From positions 1,025,148 through 1,089,147 of the forward strand of contig SCFE01000101.1 in assembly GCA_004352715.1 (NCBI GenBank): 64,000 bases of DNA. The letters are read 5' to 3'. Below the pieces are notes generated by a model. That model searched no databases, had not been told where the DNA came from, and saw nothing but the letters and a program-made list of their open reading frames with translations. Of the stretch, positions 1 through 11,839 are shown in pieces; within the stretch, counting starts at the first letter, position 1, and each line of letters begins with the position of its first letter. Source of the DNA: Hofstenia miamia (taxonomy: Eukaryota > Xenacoelomorpha > Acoela). The position numbers and the translations under genes are program-made.

Positions 1-627
1 AGTAACCGCTGTTAGAAATAGGACTAAGTCGCAACTCTAATAATTTTGACTTTTGGGAATGAAAGTGAACAACTATTTTACGCTATTGATTAAACGTTTA
101 AAATGGCATATTGTTTGGATATGAGATTTTGGATCTGATTAGGGCAGTGTTAGTTCCAAAAAACAGGCTGCTTCATCAGTAATCTCCTAATCGAATTCCT
201 ATTTAACAATATTATAAGAGATTCCTGCGTGGAATTGTACTTCCGACGTTGAGATTTTCTTTGAAATTGGAAACTTGTTTGATAAAAACTGATTTTAATT
301 ATAATTTTATACGTTTTTCCTGCTGAAACAACTTATTCTTTGAGCATTATCGCAGATAGTGTTATTACTTTAGCAACAAAACATAGGTGATTTTCGAGCT
401 TTTCTGCATTCATTAGGATTCACAATCCTAGATCAGATACCTTCAAAATATGTCTGTGGTTATTAAAATAGGCGCTCCCCCATGCTTTATGAGCCCGGGT
501 AAAACTATCCTTTATTCCGTCCCTCCATGGCCCTGCTCTAGTAAAGCAAACACTAGGCTGTGAATCGTCTTTCAAAATTTCTACTGCAGGAGCAAGCAAT
601 GGATATGACTTCTAATTAAGTGACTAC
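1..627. other. Intron 18 (partial), no gene recognised
   Basis: Sequence downstream of the exon 18 donor. No FN3-like exon, transposase or RNA gene was recognised. The next exon of the minus-strand gene should lie to the left of the window. Confidence 0.5.
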
Positions 628-882
628 CTGTATGATCTGTCATATTCACTAGAACTCCATTGACGCCGTAATAACTGGCTAGCACTTCTATCACATATTC
701 GAAACCAGGGGAAAGTCCTGTAAATATGTAAGGGGAAGATTCAGAACTATAGCTACAGTTCCGTGCTTCATCAATTAAGTAGATACAAATATCATAATTG
801 GTAGCAGTGGTCGCAGCAACATATGAGACAGCAATCGATACATTGGTTCTATTCTCATGAGTTATTGTAGTAGTGTCGGGAG
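628..882 (-). CDS. Exon 18: divergent FN3-like module
   Basis: A 255-bp phase 1-1 exon (acceptor TTTAG, donor GTAGTC) at the left end of the window. The pattern is recognisable but diverged: APDTTTI, a cysteine pair with one extra residue (CIYLIDEARNC), then GLSPGFEYVIEVLASYYG and D-H-T-G. Sequons NRT, NVS, NCS and NMT are present. The donor shows that the gene continues past position 1, so the C terminus is not in this window. Confidence 0.7.
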
Positions 883-1398
883 CTAAAAACATCAAGAGTA
901 TATATACATGATTGTAACACTAAATATATATATATATATATTATTTGCTCAAAGTTTTATTCATTCTTTGGCTGCAGAATTTCAATACTCTCAATCAGAC
1001 TTGTCAACGAGCCGAAATTTTTAAGCTCGGCTTGGCTCGCCACATAGAACCATTCAATCAGGCTCATTCTAGCTCGATATTTTTTAAAAAATATTGCGCT
1101 TTTTGAATTTTTTACATTGCTTTTCCTTTTATTTAATAAACATTTTATAATAAGATTATAATAAAATGGGAATTTTTGAGTGGCTTAATAAACGCTCGTT
1201 TTGCGCTCGTTTTTTATCCAATATAGTCCTTAAGATCAGATCTGCTCAGCTTGGCTTGTTGAAAAGTCTGCTCTCAGTGCAGTAGATAGAATAAAATATA
1301 TAAATCAATAAATTTGTAGCTAATACACATATTTTTAGCAGTACATATATATGATATCTATTGCCAATATATTAATTTTAGCTTAAATATTAAATTAC
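883..1398. other. Intron with GCTCG-rich interspersed repeat
   Basis: Between exons 17 and 18. About 1000-1260 is locally GC-richer and repeats the words gctcg, ggctcg and gagcc on both strands, unlike its AT-rich surroundings, and so looks like a short interspersed repeat of unknown class. A (TA)n tract lies at 924-942. Confidence 0.35.
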
Positions 1399-1653
1399 CT
1401 GTATACGTAGGAAAATGCTTAGTTTCAAAACTCTCTAAGCTTTGGAACACTGCTCTTACGATGATTGTGTAGTTCTCACTAGGAGTTAGGGAACTAAACT
1501 CATGTGGGCTTGTTTCTGTTGTAAACGTACACGATCCCGAATCAGTTAGGAAAATGCAGATTTTGAAACTCATTGTGGTGGAGGTTTCACTAAATGTAAC
1601 TCCTATTTTATCCTTTATTTGTAGAGTGACATTCAATGTGGGCGCTGTCGGTG
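1399..1653 (-). CDS. Exon 17: FN3-like module
   Basis: A 255-bp phase 1-1 exon (donor GTAATT). Motifs: APTAPTLNVT, CIFLTDSGSC, SLTPSENYTIIVRAVF, PTYTG. The N-terminal half is more diverged than in exons 8-16 and the DNIT sequon is replaced by an NVT nearer the start. Confidence 0.78.
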
Positions 1654-2009
1654 CTAAAATAGATTCGTTTTTTCATTAAATCAATGATACAAATATATTG
1701 TAGAAGACAACCATACATAAAGGCTAGTTTGGTCCTCAAGTACTCCAAAAATAGCAATAAAAAAAGAGAATGTTGTAGATTGGTGCAATTTAAAACATTT
1801 GAAAAATATAAATAGTCTGCATTGCATTGATGGATAATTTCAAAACATATCATTTTTAAAATTTTAAGGTCACTCGACAAAATGTACAAGGCATTGCGCT
1901 GCTAATAAATAACGAATATGATATAAGAAAATTAACAAATTAAAGTTTGAGTTGGAAATGTGGCTATAGTGCAGTATTGTCCTGGATGCTTCACACCATT
2001 GGTAATACT

Positions 2010-2370
2010 AATTATATTAATTCAACAGCCAAGTGAATGGACTAAGCAGATCTAAGTTTATTTAGGTGAATCTTCTATGCTTCTCTGGGAACCACTTTTT
2101 CTTCATGGCCAACTTCGCACCATTGATTGAACAAAGCTATCACTGCTAAGGATCTACAGTAAAGCGGAAACATTGATAGTGTTTACATCAATTTATGATT
2201 TATATCTCATAATCTCAGCAATGAATGCTTGTTTTCTTTCAACTGACATATATGTAACAAAAGAAACCCTACATCTTTTGGCTTAAATAATCACAGGCTC
2301 TAGTTTGATGGATGTCAACGAATGATGTAGTGAGATCATAAAGCCAATCCTCTATCTATTAATATCCGAA
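2010..2370. repeat. Dispersed repeat, copy 1
   Basis: Shares extended imperfect identity, same orientation, with 3588-4130: both contain attaattcaaca, a tttaggt(a/g)aatctt block, ggatctaca(g/a)taaa, tgttta, cagcaat(g/a)aatgcttgttt and tctagtttgat. No intact reading frame is visible and the family is unknown. The rest of intron 16 (1654-5163) holds no gene I recognise. Confidence 0.55.
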
Positions 2371-3587
2371 GTCTAAGCTGTTCCTTGGGATAATTTGAAC
2401 TGGACGCTCATTATTACTGCTGAATGAAAACTCAGCAGTGTTAAAATCTACACTTAGAAGGGATCTATGGTTATAATTCGACTCTATTTGATCAGGGGAA
2501 CCAGATTAAGCGGTTCTACAACACCAACTGCTAAAGTACTGAGCTGGTCTATCTATTTAATGTGACAAGGATGCATTAAGTTTCAACTCAAGTTCATGTT
2601 TATCATTTCTAATTTTGGGTTCATGCTTACCTGGTTCAGTCCTAAATTCAACATCTATCTCATTTACTTTGAAATTCTGTTTAAAATTTTGAGTTCTCAC
2701 TTTGAAGAAGGTTAATGAATTTCAGACTGTAAATTTTTCATGCAATAGGTTTCCGTTAGCATAATTTTCATTTTGTTCTGCAGGATCTCAGCTTTTTCTT
2801 GCTAATATTCGAAATCTTTGTCTAGCATAATTTCTCGGTTCAAGCATGCATGTCGCTGCGATAAAACTTGTTGCAGCAATTATGACATGACATTGAAGTT
2901 GAATGATTTAGCGTAGATCAAAGGCTTTATGGATACTTTCATCATCTCAATAACTTCAGCTAATTTTTGTTCACGTTTGTGAACTGTTGTGCGATAATGA
3001 GAATATCTAGGATAAGGGGATCACTATCTGGTACTGATTGTGGAACTGCGGGAGCAGAAGTAAAAATTCAAAGGCTAGAATAAATACAATTTCTAATTCT
3101 GCTTGCGGGTGTTGCAATGGGGTGGTGAAGGTTTTCAATGACTATTTCTTCAGAGACAGATGCCTCAAGTGTACTCAGTATTACAAAATAACAATTAATT
3201 CTTATAAAAAGTTCCAGAGGGTATGTCAACCACACCAGACAAGTGTGTTACTCTTACTAGAAAGATGATGTGCATGGATATGGATAGGATAGTTCCTCTT
3301 GCTGATGGTTACTACAAACTGCGAAATATGGTGACAAAATAAGACTACAAAACGGCTAATAAATGAAATATATAAACTAAGAAGATAAAGGGTTTCCAAA
3401 TACAACTAGGTTAAGAAAATATGGAAATTACGAAAAAAAGCATGGTTAATCTGACTCAAGCTTCCTATATCTTTAGAAATGTTTCATTTGGAGAAAGCCT
3501 ATTGTAGCATCCTAAGGTGTGTTTCACGGTATCACCAATCAATAAACATGTTTAAGGACACAAAAGTGATGTTGAAGACACTGATGA

Positions 3588-3963
3588 TATTAATTCAACA
3601 GGCAAGCAAATAGAGCAAAACTAAAGTATATTTAGGTAAATCTTTGATATTTCTCTGGGAAAGACTCCTTCATGGCAAAACTGGCCTATTCCAAACCATT
3701 GATTTATTGAAATTACATCGCATAGGATCTACAATAAACTGAAAACATTTGATGGTGTTTACTTAACGTCTCAAATTGTAATTTCCGCTCATAGTATCAG
3801 CAATAAATGCTTGTTTTTTATCCAGCCGACATATATATATATANNNNNNNNNNNNNNNNNNNNNNNNNNNNNNNNNNNNNNNNNNNNNNNNNNNNNNNNN
3901 NNNNNNNNNNNNNNNNNNNNNNNNNNNNNNNNNNNNNNNNNNNNNNNNNNNNNNNNNNNNNNN

Positions 3964-3998
<35 letters not shown>

Positions 3999-4130
3999 AA
4001 CAAAAGACAAATCTCTTCGCCGTTTGGCCCAGTATCATTACATGTTCTAGTTTGATACACTTCAATGAATGATGATGCAAGGTCATAAATTAAACCTTGA
4101 TCCATCCATATCCATTACCTAAACTGCTTC
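3588..4130. repeat. Dispersed repeat, copy 2 (with internal TA tract and gap)
   Basis: Second copy of the repeat at 2010-2370. It is interrupted by a (TA)n tract and an assembly gap (3844-3963) that fall where copy 1 has only a short acatatatgt, so the microsatellite grew inside this copy. Confidence 0.55.
3844..3963. other. Assembly gap in (TA)n
   Basis: A run of N flanked on both sides by (TA)n. Confidence 0.95.
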
Positions 4131-4840
4131 CATTCAGAGTGAGAATTAGTCCACTAGGTCATACTTGTCTAATCATGGTAGAACACTCGTATCTTTTCTT
4201 ACACAGTGGATTCGGCAGCTATCCTGTACTTCAAATAAAGCTAATATAAATAAATGCCAATGGTAACAATAATGTAAGTTCCTGAAATAACAGGTTAGTA
4301 AAAAAGTTAAATGATAAGCAGTCCTTGTAGCAAATGTGGTATCTATCCTCTCTGCTACAAGGTTAAATGTTTTAAAAAACACTATACAGTGTTACCAATG
4401 TTTTATACAAATTTTCTCTAACACATGCTTCAGTAGTGCCTTGATATTAGCACTTTCTCATACCGTTAAGGACGATTAATTGTCTAACGAAAATGTAATG
4501 CTAGAACACTAGAAGTGTTCAGTGCACTAAATGCCAAATAGTTAATTGGCATACAAAGTTGAATAAATTGAAATATTTAACAGGTATCATATAAATGTAG
4601 CATATATTATTCTTGTGACATAATATTACAGTTATCTATATAAAGTTTTTAAAACTGCCGAAACAATGGATCTACTTTAAACTGCTTGTTTGTTTTGTTT
4701 TGATTATATATGTGGCTTGGATAGTTCATATTAAATATTTATGATAATTTGCTGATTGAAGGACTTTTTAAGATAATTGTCTTTGTCTAAGATTAATACT
4801 TTGTTGTTAAGTATATATATATATATATATATATATATAT

Positions 4841-5077
4841 NNNNNNNNNNNNNNNNNNNNNNNNNNNNNNNNNNNNNNNNNNNNNNNNNNNNNNNNNNNN
4901 NNNNNNNNNNNNNNNNNNNNNNNNNNNNNNNNNNNNNNNNNNNNNNNNNNNNNNNNNNNNNNNNNNNNNNNNNNNNNNNNNNNNNNNNNNNNNNNNNNNN
5001 NNNNNNNNNNNNNNNNNNNNNNNNNNNNNNNNNNNNNNNNNNNNNNNNNNNNNNNNNNNNNNNNNNNNNNNNNNNNN
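4841..5077. other. Assembly gap in (TA)n
   Basis: A run of N flanked by (TA)n, in the intron just past the exon 16 donor. Confidence 0.95.
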
Positions 5078-5112
<35 letters not shown>

Positions 5113-5163
5113 TTCTTACTATCATTTAATATTGTAATTTATACATGTAATTTTACGACTTGC

Positions 5164-5418
5164 CTGTATATACTGGGGAGTTTCTAGTAGTTTCACTTCT
5201 TAGTGTTTGAAAGACTGCTCTTACATCAATTGTATAATTTTCACTAGGAGTTAAGGAAGAAAATGTATGAGGACTTGTTACAGTTGCGAATGAACAAGAT
5301 CCTCCATCTGTTAGGTATATGCATGCTTCAAAGGTATCAGAAGTTGACGTCTCAGTGATTGTAATAGTAATGTTATCCTCATATTGGCTATCAATAGCCA
5401 CATTTGGTGCAGATGGAG
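5164..5418 (-). CDS. Exon 16: FN3-like module with GC donor
   Basis: A 255-bp phase 1-1 exon. Motifs: APSAPNVAI, DNIT sequon, CIYLTDGGSC, SLTPSENYTIDVRAVF, PVYTG. The donor reads CAG|GCAAGT: GC replaces GT at exactly the position that keeps the 255-bp length, and the rest of the site is a perfect consensus, as expected of functional GC-AG introns. A gap lies about 90 bp past the donor. Confidence 0.82.
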
Positions 5419-5929
5419 CTAAATATTTTTTAAGCTGAATAAGTATTCAAAAAAATCTCTTATTAATAAGAATGACGTTGAGTTTTAAATGAGAGTCTAA
5501 ACTATGTAGCATTTGAAAATTGGCTAAAAGTAAAGCAAGAGGATTTAAGTTTCTTTTATCCTAATGCTCAATTGCTACGTAAGAATGCACAAATACATGC
5601 CTCTTAGTTCTAACTGCATACTGCGTTATTGTCTAAAGTTCTTTATTTAAATTACTTTTCAAAGTACTCTGCTTTTATAAATCATATTGTTAATTGAAAA
5701 AAAGATTTGACTTCCATTTTGGTACATTGGTAACTTTCATATAGGCTTAAATAAAAAAGAATTCACTGAACTGATAAGCATCAGGTTAATGCACATAATA
5801 TTGATGTTAATCATTTATTGAGAATTGTGAGAAGAACAAAATTTTTTACAAACTTACTTCACTATTTAAAATTATCAAAATCAATTATAAATAATCAATA
5901 AGGCACTACATTAAACAAATGCACCTAAA

Positions 5930-6430
5930 GCCCCAATTAAGAGCATTTAATATATTCAGGGAGCCAGCTAGGTTTTAATGTCACTTATGGGCATGGAAGG
6001 TTTGACACCAGACCATAGTACTTTGGGTTGTAGTATTGAAGAAAAGCCATTTCTTACGTTTTTCAATAGGTGCATTTTGAGGGCAGAGGACCCTCAAAAT
6101 GTCCAAAATGGACATTTAATTACACTTTTGAGTACATCCACCAAACTTTGTGAAATGATCCTAGGTAACTATTATAATTAGAAACTAAAACGTAAGAAAA
6201 TATAATTAGTGCATTTTTGAATAAGAAAGGGGGTTAAGTTGGGGTCATTGATGTTTAATTCCACTTTTGAGTACAAACTAATGTTTTATGTAGAATTGTA
6301 GCTGTTTATTTGCTGAATACAAATGTTAACTCAAGAAAAGAAAAAAAGGTGCATTTTGGAATAAGAAAGGGGTTTATTAACCAAAAGGTCAAAGGTCAAA
6401 TCAAAGATTGTGATGTAAACTTGAACATAT
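5930..6430. repeat. Region with repeated short modules
   Basis: The phrases gaataagaaagggg and ccacttttgagtac (or close variants) recur several times, with gtgcatttt(t/g) in between. No convincing reading frame. It may be the non-coding end of the element whose coding relic lies at 6675-6905. Confidence 0.35.
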
Positions 6431-6674
6431 AATTAATTTTTTTTACTTTTTCTTCGTCAGTTTTTGGGATTCATAATGTAGAATGTATACAAAGGTATTA
6501 CACATTAAATATGAATAATAATGAAGATAATATATAAAACATATATACAATATACATAAATAACAATGATTTCAATATTTCAATATGGAATAATCAAGGA
6601 CTATACTACATAAATGCACATTTCACAGTTATTCTGAGTCACTGTAACTTTCACTGTCATCTACACTAATAGAA

Positions 6675-6905
6675 TCAGAGTCCCAAGGTTCTTGTGTCTC
6701 TGGTATAAATTTGGGGTCCAGAAAACCATACTATTTTATAGCAATTATCAATAATTTCCCATCCAAAACTTGGTACTTTTGAAATCTCATTCTCATGACT
6801 ATTGCTCCACATGTTCACCACAAATATCATTCTATTTATTTTTTGTTGCAACACAGGAGGCAAACTGCCAGCATCTATACCTTTTAATTTAGAAAATGGG
6901 TGCAA
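6675..6905 (-). pseudogene. Possible transposon-derived ORF fragment
   Basis: Minus-strand frame with HPFSKLKGIDAGSLPP, then K-I-N-R-M-I-F-V-V-N-M-W-x-x-S, GWEIID and VWFSG. The spacing of LPP, the W-x-x-S and the G-W-[KE]-x-x-[DG] motif resembles the C-terminal part of a repetitive ORF that is common in many animal genomes; I recall the pattern but not a family name. No upstream domain is visible and the next frame is broken. The function is unknown. Confidence 0.3.
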
Positions 6906-7174
6906 CGAATCTTTTGGAGAATATAATATAATAAGAGTATTGTGTCTAAGCTTATTAACATCATTAATTTTTGTGGCATATAAAGGACAGCAAGTTTAGA
7001 AAAGCTTCTGCTTGAATTATTGAAGATGAACAGGAAAATGCACAAATTTTACAAGAATTTACATGTAAGTTATGTGCTGCAATATCTCCACTTAATGATG
7101 TTAATAAGCTTAGACACAATACTCTTATTAGATCATATTCTCCAAATGATTCGTTGCACCCATTTTCCAAATTA

Positions 7175-7185
<11 letters not shown>
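6878..7185. repeat. Inverted repeat, about 90-bp arms
   Basis: 6878-6966 and 7088-7185 are near-identical in opposite orientation, with a spacer of about 120 bp. The arms differ at several positions (for example aga/gga, ctttt/catttg), so they are not a simple duplicated read. The right arm runs directly into a (TA)n tract and gap. Confidence 0.65.
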
Positions 7186-7212
<27 letters not shown>

Positions 7213-7329
7213 NNNNNNNNNNNNNNNNNNNNNNNNNNNNNNNNNNNNNNNNNNNNNNNNNNNNNNNNNNNNNNNNNNNNNNNNNNNNNNNNNNNNNNNN
7301 NNNNNNNNNNNNNNNNNNNNNNNNNNNNN
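7213..7329. other. Assembly gap in (TA)n
   Basis: A run of N flanked by (TA)n. Confidence 0.95.
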
Positions 7330-7339
7330 TATATATATA

Positions 7340-8848
7340 TATATATATTAGGGCTATGACTATTGCCAATTTTTGGAATTTAATCTCGGCGATGGTTTTA
7401 TGACTTGAACTTTCGCCTAAAACCAAAGATGACAATATTTTATATCTCTCGTGCAAAAATCTCCTTCGTGACACATCTCCTACAAATCACTAGTGGGCAT
7501 TATTCACTGTAATATGTTTGGTATTGCTCTATTATACCATATTTATTACTTGTATGCACAATTGCATTTGCTTAGGTTAGCACTGCAAGTGATTGGGTCA
7601 ATCCATGCGCTGACTTTGGTTGGGCAACGTTTCGATGGCTAATACGTAGATTGGGTTAAACAATTTTTTCCAATAAATGATTCTGAATCGTCATGAATAA
7701 TAATGACTACTTGTATAACATGGGTTCTTTGATTACTTTAAAATATATCATGAATTCCCCAAGATATGTAATGCCTTTGTTCAATCTACTTGAAAACCTC
7801 TTTTATTACCACTTCAATATATCTAGTGAGGCTGACAGAAATAAAAAAATGGACTTGGAGGGTTCTAACCTCGAGCTTCAATCTGGTTTCTTGAAGAACC
7901 CTTAAAATTAATATTATTGCGTTTGTTTAGAATAGGTTGGAACAGATTTTGAAAACTTCTTTTTGAAGTGCGTTGGGTCAATTTTTAGCAAAATCTGTTT
8001 CGGTTGAGTTGAGTAGGACAAAAAATATTGCCCACTTGCAGCCATAGTTTAAGTACTTAATCAAAATATGTACTTAAATATTACTTATCGATATTGTCTT
8101 TCTTTTATATTGACTTGAATTCATAAATCAATGTGGTTCTTATGTTATAAATCATGTTCAAGTGTGCTGGCAAGGTTACTGTAAAAAATTCTGAAAATTA
8201 TGAAATAAATTTTGCAATTTTGATAAATTTATCAAAACACTAGCAACAATGTAAATTACCCATGTGAAACCAGACAGTATCTATTTAATTCGACTCAACA
8301 TTTTCATCTCAGGAAGCGTTAATTTTGATTTAGAATATCAGGCAAAGGCTAAGTCAGTACTCGATGCACAAAAACGATTTCCAACAGTTAATACCATAAA
8401 CTTAGTTAAAAGTTATTTGATATTTGGTTCCTAAGAAGATCTGAAAAACAGATTACAGCAAAGCAAGATCCTACTTTGAGTGACATTGATTGAATGAATC
8501 ATCCTCAATTGAATGAATCATCCTCATTCTTAATGTACAAAGGAGAAACATTTGCACTGAATGGGTTTTGTAGTTAAGCTTGAAATTGATTGCCATATAG
8601 CTGAAAACCTCAATATGAAGTTTATATTTACAAATAATTTGTAAAAACCACAAGAAATATTTCCTTAGTGCTGTAGAATATTTTTTTCAGATATTTCAAT
8701 AAATTCCCTTTAGCATTCTTAAAAAAAAAATGTTTTATGGGGAGGTTTTTTGAACTAGAATCAAGAAGGAATGTGGTTTCAAGGGTTTCATACAAACGAT
8801 CATGGTCATAAAAACTGACATATAGTCATAGCCTTATATATATATATA
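7340..8848. other. Intronic sequence, nothing recognised
   Basis: AT-rich DNA between a TA-tract gap and a Tc1-like element. Short frames are present, but none resembles a known protein or an FN3-like exon. A 16-bp word (tgaatgaatcatcctc) is tandemly repeated near 8491-8526. Confidence 0.45.
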
Positions 8849-9355
8849 CAGTGCGGTGCAAAATTAAAGAAACGCTTTGTTTAATTATTTTAGACATGAT
8901 TCTAAACAAGAAAATTTTATTTATTGGTACCCCTAGCTTTTACTATTGTTCTATAGTAATTCATGTAATGTTTTTTAAAGCTAAAACTACTATTAATTTT
9001 TTTAGTCTGAGTAATCTAACAGAAGAATGAAATTAACTTAAAGGAAATACAAAAACAATTTGTGCAAAACTAAAGAAACATTATTAAAATAGAAAAACTA
9101 ATAGCCGCTATGCCGACCATTGTTTGCTATGATGTTGTAAGTCCTTTCCTTCATGGAATCAATGAGATCAACAATAGAATAATCGCTGATGTTGTCCCAT
9201 GCTTCTCGGATTGCTTGGCGCAGTTCAGCAGTAGTGTCATACTATTGTGCGTCACTATAAACATCATGAACCATTAGAGCCCAGATGTTTTCGATTGGAT
9301 TCAGGTTTGGAGACAAAGATGGCCAGTCAAGCAGTGTAATTCCATGTTCTTGAAA
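8849..9355 (-). mobile_element. Tc1-like transposon, right part, cut by gap
   Basis: An element end beginning CAGTGCGGTGCAAAATTAAA follows a (TA)n tract. A second direct copy of this terminal motif (gtgcaaaactaaagaaaca) lies about 210 bp inside, the IR/DR arrangement known in Tc1-like elements. The minus-strand transposase C terminus covers 9098-9355: LLDWPSLSPNLNPIENIW carries the third catalytic acidic residue (E of PIEN) of the DD34E family, and the reading ends NGRHSGY. An in-frame TAG at 9242-9244 interrupts it, so this copy is inactive. The N-terminal half is lost in the gap. Confidence 0.8.
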
Positions 9356-10352
9356 NNNNNNNNNNNNNNNNNNNNNNNNNNNNNNNNNNNNNNNNNNNNN
9401 NNNNNNNNNNNNNNNNNNNNNNNNNNNNNNNNNNNNNNNNNNNNNNNNNNNNNNNNNNNNNNNNNNNNNNNNNNNNNNNNNNNNNNNNNNNNNNNNNNNN
9501 NNNNNNNNNNNNNNNNNNNNNNNNNNNNNNNNNNNNNNNNNNNNNNNNNNNNNNNNNNNNNNNNNNNNNNNNNNNNNNNNNNNNNNNNNNNNNNNNNNNN
9601 NNNNNNNNNNNNNNNNNNNNNNNNNNNNNNNNNNNNNNNNNNNNNNNNNNNNNNNNNNNNNNNNNNNNNNNNNNNNNNNNNNNNNNNNNNNNNNNNNNNN
9701 NNNNNNNNNNNNNNNNNNNNNNNNNNNNNNNNNNNNNNNNNNNNNNNNNNNNNNNNNNNNNNNNNNNNNNNNNNNNNNNNNNNNNNNNNNNNNNNNNNNN
9801 NNNNNNNNNNNNNNNNNNNNNNNNNNNNNNNNNNNNNNNNNNNNNNNNNNNNNNNNNNNNNNNNNNNNNNNNNNNNNNNNNNNNNNNNNNNNNNNNNNNN
9901 NNNNNNNNNNNNNNNNNNNNNNNNNNNNNNNNNNNNNNNNNNNNNNNNNNNNNNNNNNNNNNNNNNNNNNNNNNNNNNNNNNNNNNNNNNNNNNNNNNNN
10001 NNNNNNNNNNNNNNNNNNNNNNNNNNNNNNNNNNNNNNNNNNNNNNNNNNNNNNNNNNNNNNNNNNNNNNNNNNNNNNNNNNNNNNNNNNNNNNNNNNNN
10101 NNNNNNNNNNNNNNNNNNNNNNNNNNNNNNNNNNNNNNNNNNNNNNNNNNNNNNNNNNNNNNNNNNNNNNNNNNNNNNNNNNNNNNNNNNNNNNNNNNNN
10201 NNNNNNNNNNNNNNNNNNNNNNNNNNNNNNNNNNNNNNNNNNNNNNNNNNNNNNNNNNNNNNNNNNNNNNNNNNNNNNNNNNNNNNNNNNNNNNNNNNNN
10301 NNNNNNNNNNNNNNNNNNNNNNNNNNNNNNNNNNNNNNNNNNNNNNNNNNNN
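9356..10352. other. Assembly gap, about 1 kb
   Basis: A run of N that begins inside a transposase reading frame and ends in (TA)n. It probably hides the rest of the Tc1-like element. Confidence 0.95.
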
Positions 10353-10380
10353 TATATATATATATGTATATACATACATA

Positions 10381-11830
10381 CAGTACTGGCAATATGTATT
10401 CAACCACCTTGCTATATTGAATAAATAATTAGCATTCATTGGATAGAGTGTGTTTAAGACTATAATTAAGTGTTACTTTGATTGAGAAAAGAAAATCTGT
10501 ATGTCTAATACTATAAAATATGTAGAATAACAATTGGCTAATAATTTTTAATCAAAATTAGAAAACTTGTATTGGAAAAATGTATTCGGCCACCTGAAAA
10601 AAATTTAACAAATGACCAAATCCGAAAAAAGAAAGTTCAAAATAAGCTACATATATTAATAAGTGATGCAATATAAGCACTTAGCAACAAAATTCTCTCT
10701 TCTAATATTTTTTAAAATGTCCCTTTGAGCAAATAACAGCTTCAAGGCGATCAGGGATTGAAGCAAAAAGTCTTTCAATAAAGCTGTTGGGAATTGCATA
10801 AAATTCTTTTTTTATTGCGCTCCACAGCTCGTCTTCAGTGTGAAGAGTATGCTGTCCAATTTGATATTTGACTTCTTTCCCCATATTTTCGATGATTTTA
10901 AGGTCTGCAAATTGGCCAGGCCAGTCAGCAAGGATAGCAACTCCATTATTGTGGAAGAAGTTTTTCATTTCTTTTGAGGTATGACATGGAGCACCATACT
11001 GCTGATATATTGAATCACTTGTAAGGAGTGGCAAGAGTTCCCTTTTCGAGAATCCGCTCGTATTGAGAGCTTCAGAGAGTTCCAGTGATGTGAACAATCT
11101 TGCGAAGGCCCCATACAATTACAGACTTCCCACCATACTTCATGGTGCTTCGAGTAAATTGAGGCAAAAATCTGAACTTCTACCCAGTTGGTCTTTTTAT
11201 CAACATTTTTTTGATGATTACAGCTCAAATCTTGACTCATCTGAAAATATAAAATTAGACCAATGTTCAGATGAATTTTCTCTCATCAACTTGGACTACC
11301 TCAGCCGGCGAAATCTTTGCTTTGAGGTTAAGAATGGCTTTCTGGGTCCCACGAAAATCCCAATTGAGTACTTCTTCAGGATGTTTCGCACAATTCTTGC
11401 AGTCACGAGGTGACCCATCAGCGCATTCCTTGCAAAGTTCTTCTGAAGTCTTCCTGGGCGTTCGCTTTGAAAGGCAGACAAGAGCTGATTGGGAGGTTTT
11501 AGAGGTTTTCTTCGGTCTTCCGGACTTTTTCTTGGGAGCAATGATGTTTTCAGAAGCGAAACGTCTGATGATATCAACGACAGTACTTCGTGATCAATCT
11601 ACGAGTCGGACTATATTACGTTGTGTCATCCCCTACAAATGATTGGAGATAATCAACTTGCTGATGGCAAGTGTTCGTAACCATGCATCATATATGACGA
11701 ACAAAAACTGTTGCTCAACATTTTCAATATACATAGACTGAAAAAGCTCAACCAATGAAACCATTTACAGATTCTCAGATTTAGTCTGAAGTGGCCGAAT
11801 ACATTTTTCCACGAAAACATTAAGTAACCA
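10381..11830 (-). mobile_element. Degenerate Tc1-like transposon with IR/DR ends
   Basis: The left end has an outer motif (atgtattcaaccacc, near 10395) and an inner direct copy (atgtattcggccacc, 10580). The inner copy recurs inverted at 11790-11813 (ggtggccgaatacat type), with the outer right copy apparently lost. The transposase runs on the minus strand from about 11640 to 10702 in broken frames. Its C-terminal piece (10702-11118) has QQYGAPCHT, where the family has QQD, so the second catalytic Asp is Tyr; then DWPGQFADLKIIEN with the catalytic Glu kept, and the C-terminal end GHFKKY. Stops and frameshifts make it a fossil. Confidence 0.82.
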
Positions 11831-11839
11831 CAAGCATTG

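Noticed and set aside
3763-4105. Reading frames of alternating Tyr-Ile through (TA)n and N runs
   Set aside because: These are translations of microsatellite and gap, not genes. The same applies to the similar frames at 4777-5187, 7154-7474, 9242-10439, 23109-23312, 36608-37544, 41257-41681, 59173-59990 and 61288-62509.
2010-4130. CRISPR-like or satellite array
   Set aside because: Only two diverged copies of a long repeat are present, with no regular spacers, in a eukaryotic context.
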